Source: Zhengitettix transpicula (Eukaryota; Arthropoda; Insecta; Orthoptera; Tetrigidae). From it: DNA of 64,000 bases. The stretch is from positions 87,648,032 through 87,712,031 of the forward strand of contig CM073591.1 in NCBI GenBank assembly GCA_037074705.1. The letters are read 5' to 3'. The notes under the pieces were generated by a model that worked only from the letters and a program-made list of their open reading frames with translations, had not been told where the DNA came from and made no database searches. Below, piece after piece: positions 57,603-64,000 of this stretch (positions within the stretch are counted from its first letter, which is position 1; every line of letters starts with the position of its first letter). Both the position numbers and the translations under genes were made by a program.

Positions 57603-59639
57603 ACCACAAAACCTGTTTATGACGTCGAGAATGATTTTTCTATTACTAAGATGTAGCTTACGGATAACTTCTGGATAAGGCATGGTTCTGTTTTCATGCT
57701 CATGAATGTTATGAATTCATAATCTGTAAATTGGCGCCCAACATGTTTTATAATTTTGTACATGATGATTAAATTGACATATTTCAAATTCATAAAGACT
57801 GTTTTTATTATCCTTTTTATACGATATATATAATTTAAATATTTATTTTATTAATTCGTTCCAATCTAACGGAAAATTATTGTGTCTGATATTATTCCGA
57901 CTATTCCCTTTTCTTCCCCATGTAATTTAGTACTTTCATAGTAGTGTCTCATTGTCGTCAAGTGTTATAATAAACGCTTTTATATAGACTAAAAACAAAA
58001 TTTATATCTATGATAACTGAACAATGATGGGAATCCATATTCTCTGTTTTATCTACTAACCTTTCGCGAGCTACCGTTTTGTGACCCCTGATATAAGGAA
58101 TGGTATGGGGTTATACTGTATGTCTATAACCGTTTTTTTTAAAAAAAACATCCCCATTACATTTGTAGGGGGCGCGAAATTTTTAGTTGACCCCGGGCGA
58201 TGAAAACTCTGCAATACCAAATAGTTGTGTTATATACAAAGTTAAGATATTGCTCTTTTCAAAGTATTGACGGTAGCATAATAATTTTAAGATCTATTTC
58301 AATATAAAATGAAAATTTCAAAATGTCGTTTCTGAGACAGAATAATTCCGTAACTTGTCAACATAAGGCTTCCGAACAAGTTGATGTCTCTTTCAGAGAG
58401 ACTTGTAGCAATCCCACACAGATCTAATTTCGTATCTCGAACAAATCAAGTTACACGATAAAGGATCCTTAGTTCCAACCCCATTATTATTAGGACTGAA
58501 ATAAGTTATATTTTTCATACATTCTGTTATGAACCAAACCTTTCTATTTATACTTAAAATTTATTATTGTCAATGATATTTAATTTCTAATCATCAGTTC
58601 TCATTGACAAATGGAAGGTAGTAATTTACGTTGACACTTTCACGAATTTATATATATTATTAACAAACATGCTCCAAAAAAATATTAATTAAGGAATTCT
58701 GCAAAAATTTGAATGTGGTTTCTCAGTTCGGGTGATTGCATTTTCATGTGTATTAATCAGAAAATTGCATTACTACTATTATTAATCTGTGGGTATATAA
58801 AATTACCTCTTCATTAGGATACGCAGTGCGTATGATTTCCGAATAAAACATCATATTTCCCACCAAATCATTGAAAAATTTTATGTAAAAGCTCGTTTCT
58901 GTTTGCTATTCATTGGTTAATATTAAAACAAGAACTCCCACCGAGTGGCTCAGAGTAAAATTGAAATGTTGTAATTAAGTTGTAAAAGCTGCCCATTAGA
59001 AAGTTTCATCATTCATACAAAAAATATAGGAGAATAATTTCATAAATGGTCAAACTACACTACAACTAGTGGTTTTGCAGGGCTAAATGGTATTAATCGT
59101 GACCGGCGATGTGTCACAATACTACATATACGGACATTATACGGTATGAACTCTTCTTCTCTGTATCCCTTCGTCATCGTTTCGCGTTCATAGGCGAAAA
59201 GTTGTAGATATCAAAGGCCGGAGCTCCATAAATACCAAACCACATTAAAACATTTACGTGCTCCGATGTTTTAACTTCGCTTAAAACTAACTAGGCATTG
59301 AATCCACGGCCATCGTAGGTTTTTATTTCCATTAACTAAACCCGCGAAAATGCATTTCTGCATTCAAACTGATAACGCTTAATAATGAAAATAAATTAAC
59401 ATATTTCATTTGATAGTAATACTAGAAGCTTTTATATGGAAAAACTATATACTGGTAACATAAAAATTATTCACCTTAGAGCTAATAAATTGTTTTTAGT
59501 TGATATCTGCAAGTTAGTTAGTAATCTGCAAGCTACATAAAAATATAAAATTATATATGCATATGTGTGCATGTACCTCATACAGTAATATAGCACGTGG
59601 AGCTAGGTCAACAAAGCTTAGTACGTATGTCACTTACGA
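57603..59639. other. AT-rich DNA with traces of other elements
   Basis: ATTGGCGCCCAACATG at 57731-57746 matches the core of insect gypsy primer-binding sites and may be an LTR-element relic. GGGGGCGCGAAATTTTTAG at about 58168 resembles a hAT-type terminus. Neither can be delimited. No gene seen. Confidence 0.35.
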
Positions 59640-60375
59640 GAAAGGGAATGAACACTGTGTGGGTAAAACACCGTTAGGTGTTGGATTTGGATGGGATTGA
59701 ACTTAAAAATAACAGTTTTCAGAATTTCTAAGATTAATACTGTCACTCTAGAGGTAGTTTAAGTCTTATTTCAACCCCTAAATGCATAGGGAGAGCACAT
59801 CTAGGGATGGGGGTGACAAAAAAATGCTTAGACGTACGAGATGGGGGTGCTTAAATTTACCAAACCAAATAAGTTTAAATCCCGTCCTCTCGTCGTAGAC
59901 GCGGAAAAGGGTAGGATTGAGAAGGAGGGAAATCGTCCAACATGGTCCATGTAAATGTCTAATTCATCGTTTTAGGTTTAGCTGTCATTAATACTTCCGA
60001 AGTTAAAGGTGAACCCCTTCAACACGGGGTTAATTATTAAATGTTCTAATGGTGCGAGAATTCGGATTTTTGTTGTTAGTTTAGTTGGATACTTGCATTC
60101 CTAATGTTGTTTAAGTTAGAGATCTGCCATGTCTTGGGTGTGGGAGGAGGGGTGAGATTGTAAAATGGTCCAAAATAGCCCATATTAGTGTAGAATCCAT
60201 AATTTTCGTTGATATTAATATGAACAGTGGCACTCCGCATGCCGGTTAAGTATTGTTTTCAATTGAGGGTAATTATAACATATTCTATATGACTAATACA
60301 TTAGTGTCGAATTAATTCATTTTCCGGTCTATTATAAACAAAATCCCGGTCAACGTGTGAAACTCAGCTAGTAAT
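59640..60375 (-). repeat. Degenerate dispersed repeat ending in the TACTAGCTG motif, copy 3
   Basis: On the minus strand it begins ATTACTAGCTGAGTTTCACA at about 60375, matching 26572 and 45465. Inside, GATTGnnAAAnGGTCCAA segments about 225 bp apart (59925 and 60150) suggest internal duplication. Short runs of Gs and CCATGTAAATGTC-like words recur. The class is not determined. Confidence 0.45.
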
Positions 60376-60395
60376 ACACACAAAAAAAAAACACA

Positions 60396-60400
<5 letters not shown>

Positions 60401-60448
<48 letters not shown>
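60401..60448. repeat. TA microsatellite, left of LTR copy H
   Basis: TA run of about 48 bp ending exactly where the LTR begins. Confidence 0.97.
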
Positions 60449-60451
<3 letters not shown>

Positions 60452-61808
60452 AATGATCAATTGAAAGGTCGATTAATTTGCCCCACGTTGGTGAAGCCAT
60501 TTATGTAATGATCAATTAGATTTAATTAAATTATAGGAATAATTAAAACATTTACTAAGCTTAAAAGAAATTTATTATTGTAGATAAATTTTAAATTGTA
60601 AAATTTATCTGCAATAATAAACTTAACGAAATCTGACTCTACCCTTTTAATTATCGTTTACAAATTTATATCAAAGTTTTGGTTACTCACGGACCATCTG
60701 TCTGGTACCAGATCTCTCTCTTGTATCTTAATTTTAATACACACGCTTGAATTTCTCGTCCTCAGCTATCTGGAACCTCGGATGAGCCACCCCTTTCTGG
60801 TCAGCTAGCGGATGCTGGATTCCTCAATACGAAAATTGTTCCATCAGCGTGAAGCAACCTTTTGCTTCCCCGTTTGCAAATGGTTATGAAAATTTCTCCA
60901 TACAACTATTTGCTTGCTTCCATACACGAACTCGCGATTTTCAATTTATATTGGCAGACTTTTACTATTTTTTGCTCAAAGAGAACAGAACTGTATTATA
61001 TCTCTCGTACTCAGACTTTAGCCTCCTTCTCATATCATCGCCGATTCCAGAGTTATCTTTACTCAACAAGGAAGGCCTGCGAGGGCTATTCTCTCGCAAG
61101 CAGTACCTGTGAGAGATATTCTCTCGCAGGCAGAACCTTGTAGGAGAGATACGAAGGGGCTACCTTTGGGGATGCCTTTTCCTCTCCGTTATTGAACTAA
61201 GGTTCACACATGCCGAGGTACCTCGGCCTGTTTTGAGAGGTGTATGTTCCGGAGTCGCAGACCTTGGGCATACGGTAAGAGTTGTCCATTGGAATAGTCG
61301 GCCAGCTGCCTCCTAAACTAGTCGAGGCACGGAGAAGGGAATGCTGCATCCCCACAGCAAACTCCTCTCCCGCTAGAGGAAGGGCGTGGGACAAGTATCC
61401 AATGCCCGACCTACCTGATTCAGGTTTTTCTAGGGTTTGTCCTGCATTTTTTAGGCGAATGCCGGGTAGGATCCTTAAACCATAGCCCGGGGGCCCTAGT
61501 TACCCTTGGCTACCTATCTCCACCCTTCCGCATCTCCCCTTTCAAATCCCTTTCCTATGCTATAAGAGGGGAGTTGCCACTATGTGGATTACCCTATACA
61601 TAGCCTGTCTACACCAAAAAAAAAGTTATCGTTACTCCTCCACTTCTCGCCGTTGACTGCTGTTCTCCAAACACATACTCAGTTTTCCGCGCGGTCTCCA
61701 TTGTTAAACAAAGGAAAAACCCGCCTTCATTGTCGCCTTTACGCATTCGTACCGTTAAGAATTTAATTATTTTAAAAACAATTAATGGCCTGTTTAATTG
61801 GCATTACA
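60449..61808 (-). mobile_element. Solo LTR-like repeat, ~1-kb family, copy H, carrying a retroposon
   Basis: Bounded by TGTAATGATCAATTGAAAGG at 60449 and GGCATTACA ending 61808, with ATAT repeats on both sides. A second TGTAATGATCAATT at about 60506 marks one extra terminal unit, and TTTGCCCCACGTTGG between them gives the primer-binding-site-like motif on the sense strand. GAAATCTGACTCTACCC at about 60629 and donor complement ACTCAC at 60685-60690 are present. Removing the retroposon (61065-61637) leaves about 790 bp, so this copy also has internal deletions. Confidence 0.85.
61051..61637 (+). mobile_element. 0.55-kb poly(A) retroposon, full-length copy 15, nested in LTR copy H
   Basis: The body (61065-61623, 559 bp) is flanked by AGTTATCTTTACTC (61051-61064) and AGTTATCGTTACTC (61624-61637), a 14-bp TSD with one change. 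Its 5' end has the duplicated TTCTCTCGCA(A/G)GCAG modules of the copy-10 subfamily. The 3' end is TCTACACC plus an A run. This shows the retroposon family was active after the LTR family inserted here. Confidence 0.95.
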
Positions 61809-61834
61809 ATATATATATATATATATATATATAT
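61809..61834. repeat. TA microsatellite, right of LTR copy H
   Basis: TA run starting exactly at the LTR end. Confidence 0.97.
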
Positions 61835-62789
61835 GCGGCCATGTTAATTAACAATTAGTTCCAGAAAAGTTTAAAAATGTAACGTCGATTACAAAATACT
61901 TTGCGGTCCTGAGAATTCCACATTTTTCAACCTTTTCCAACAAAAAAAATAATAAAATAGTATTGTCTTCTCTTTATAAAATATTCATTGTTGTCACTGC
62001 AGTAAAACCAATATCAGCTTTTCTCGTCCCAGAAAGAGCATTTCATTACTTTTTCATGAAATTTCTGAGCAAAGAGCTTATTGACAAATGAAATATCTTT
62101 CTAGCCATCAGAGCCGCAATCTTTTGAGCCTGTCAATATATTGAATATCTTTAAACGACACCCAACGAACTTATCGTTGTTTTTCAGTACGAATTGTTCC
62201 GCGTGTTTATTTAACTCGCACCATCTTTCCGACCGCTTACTTGAAGCTTAACATCTGTAAAATAAAATACCTTTTCTCGTAGAAGTGATGAAGTTTAGAA
62301 AGAACTACAGAATTCATGCAACTATATCTGAAAATGACACCGTTGAATATAAAACGTAACTTGTAACACTAATCTTAACTCAGTTTATTTTTTCAGTGCT
62401 CAAGAACACATCATAAATGCTATTTTAAACATTTATTTATAGTTTCCGCAATACAATATAGCTTTCTCAATGTTTAGGAAGACGTACTTTTTATACATTC
62501 TTCCAATGTTGTTTAAAAACTATAATCCATACAATCATTGTAAAGAATAAATTAAATTCCTTCAAAAACCTTTATATTGGTATTCATAATACGAAATTGA
62601 TATATAAATTGAAATACATTATCGTGTTAGAATTAAATATCCGTTTCAGGAATACACGGAACATTCTAAATCGAAATAAAATTGTTTCCATTGTCAGTAA
62701 CTTGAGCTGCATTCATCTAGTGAGACTGCTTTATGCAGAGTTCATTACACAACGGCGTCTTTGTTTCAACCCCTTAATCATATTTTCAG
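61835..62789. other. AT-rich DNA, possible intron
   Basis: No repeat or gene recognised. A pyrimidine-rich acceptor-like tract ends at 62789. Confidence 0.4.
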
Positions 62790-62881
62790 CTGCAGGAACA
62801 AAAGGCTCCGCCGACGGGTCAACAGTGCTCTTGTTATAGTTCCATGGACCTTGATTTTAGACTTCATTTACCTCGCATGTT
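62790..62881 (+). other. Candidate coding exon, downstream end uncertain
   Basis: Follows CTTAATCATATTTTCAG and opens with a locally GC-rich stretch. In phase 0 it reads LQEQKAPPTGQQCSCYSS and stays open to 63000. The other two frames are also open for a while, so the frame is not proven. A usable donor is GTATAAG at about 62882. The phase would fit the exon at 15030-15106, and the Gln-rich composition resembles the end of that exon, but the join spans 47.7 kb and is only a hypothesis. No family recognised. Confidence 0.25.
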
Positions 62882-62882
62882 T

Positions 62883-64000
62883 TGTATAAGATTTATATCA
62901 CCTCACTTTAAATTAAAGAAACCACAGATTATATCTCTTATTAACAAACCAGCGAAAGGTTTAAGGCATTTTAGTTGTGTAGAATATGCTCGTTAATATA
63001 TCAAATGTCTCTACTAGAATCCAAATCACCTTTCCTGCAATAAATTATCTATTATGTATGTAATAAAACGTTTAATTGCCACAAGTTTCTATAATTTTAA
63101 TATTTATTGGAATTAATATTAAAAATTTGAATAATATAATTGTATGATAATAAAATAAAATTTGCATTAAAACAAGTCATTTTACGACGTTTCCTTTGCT
63201 ATCTACAGACCTTCTCAAGTATAACCTCAAATGAAAATTATTACTGGCCAGTAGTATGATGACATTTAAAAAGGAGCCGAAGATCCTAACCACAAAGTAA
63301 GAGGTCGTGAATTTAAATTCAAAATTTATCTGCATTTTGGTCATTTTAACGTTCTAATATTAGCAAACAGACAATAATATTGTCCATTGCATGATATTTA
63401 TATTTAGTAAGCCGCTTGAAATCTAAATATGCCATTGATGCTACATATCTATAAATTACCTTAAAATAAGTTAGGTTTTATATCTCCTTCATATAGCCTT
63501 AATATTTATTGCTCAACTATGTTTCTGCATAGTTAATATTCATTACAGAATTATTTTTGATAATGGTACTTAATTCGTGAATTTATTCGACTAAATAAAT
63601 TAAGTATGAATAACAACCGTTTACCAATATTTGAAGCTTTAGTCGACCTCTACATGACAAGAAAATCACTTTCGTATTATTACATTTTTATGAAGACAGA
63701 AAAAAAGAATTTTGACAATTAAAATTTATTTTACGTTTCGATTTACCTATTTTTCAAGACGATTTATTCAAACTACCAGAAGATACCAAACCAAACATAA
63801 ATAATTAAAAAGAGAATTATTTTCACGCACCGAAAGCACTGTTCTCAGCTAAATCAGTAAACTATAATTTACATTGACTTTTATTTTGAAATTAAGTACA
63901 TCACCATTACGTTAAAAAATAAATATTTCTCAGGCTATGACAGGACTAAAAAGTTAAGAATTTCAGGTAAAATCGTTCACTATAAAATTATAATTTTAAT
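62883..64000. other. AT-rich non-coding DNA
   Basis: No supportable feature. Confidence 0.5.

Noticed and set aside
4181..61808. The ~1-kb family as TIR-type DNA transposons
   Set aside because: The ends do match as imperfect inverted repeats (~24 of 32 by eye), which leaves this open. But ATAT (4-bp) duplications, TG...CA ends, the AATAAA near the sense 3' end, the conserved donor and the primer-site-like motif fit LTRs better.
1..64000. CRISPR array, operon or phage-like system
   Set aside because: No regularly spaced identical repeats, no ribosome-binding sites and no dense coding; all signals are eukaryotic.

Overview
This is a piece of a large, AT-rich animal nuclear genome, most likely an insect. 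The signs are GT-AG splice signals, poly(A)-tailed retroposons with target-site duplications (TSDs), tRNA-derived SINEs, degraded non-LTR retrotransposons whose reverse-transcriptase and RNase H motifs are legible, TTAA-flanked piggyBac-like debris and many TA microsatellites. There are no prokaryotic operons, rRNA genes or CRISPR arrays. The species cannot be fixed from the sequence.

Almost all of the window is intron or intergenic DNA filled by transposable elements. One host coding exon is convincing: a 77-nt exon near 15.03-15.11 kb that starts translation and encodes a signal peptide, ending in phase 0 at a GT donor. A CpG-rich block at 34.4-35.3 kb with a TATA box and a strong GTAAGT donor looks like the promoter and first exon of a plus-strand transcript. 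A few short acceptor/donor-bounded open segments (6.57, 47.10 and 62.79 kb) are weaker exon candidates. None of these can be joined into one gene by reading alone.

Four repeat families dominate. (1) About eight copies of a ~1-kb TG...CA repeat, read as solo LTRs of a gypsy-like retrotransposon, lie at ATAT targets and are usually bounded by TA microsatellites (4.2, 11.7, 22.4, 29.9, 37.4, 38.5, 54.6 and 60.4 kb). They share a conserved internal splice donor and carry zero, one or two terminal units containing a primer-binding-site-like motif. A second, unrelated solo LTR with perfect ATAT TSDs is at 33.5 kb. (2) About fifteen copies of a GC-rich ~0.55-kb poly(A) retroposon that is not visibly tRNA-derived, several with clean 11-14 bp TSDs. 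(3) tRNA-derived SINEs at 1.66, 21.6 and 37.1 kb. (4) Non-LTR retrotransposon remnants at 16.0-20.2 kb (CR1/Jockey-type RT) and 45.9-46.7 kb (RNase H).

Region by region: 1-13.5 kb is AT-rich DNA with retroposon copies, two LTRs and a SINE. 13.6-20.2 kb is a nest in which the RT element was opened by a fold-back palindrome, itself hit by the 0.55-kb retroposon, and by an ~800-bp element whose inverted twin lies 4.6 kb upstream, with the signal-peptide exon between the twins. 20.2-33 kb holds retroposons, LTRs and empty AT-rich DNA. 33.5-39 kb holds a solo LTR, the promoter candidate, a SINE and two head-to-head LTRs. 40-49.4 kb holds hairpin elements, a degenerate 30-35 bp minisatellite with a piggyBac-like MITE at the centre of a palindrome, and the RNase H remnant. 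49.4-64 kb returns to retroposons, LTRs and AT-rich DNA with one more exon candidate near the end.
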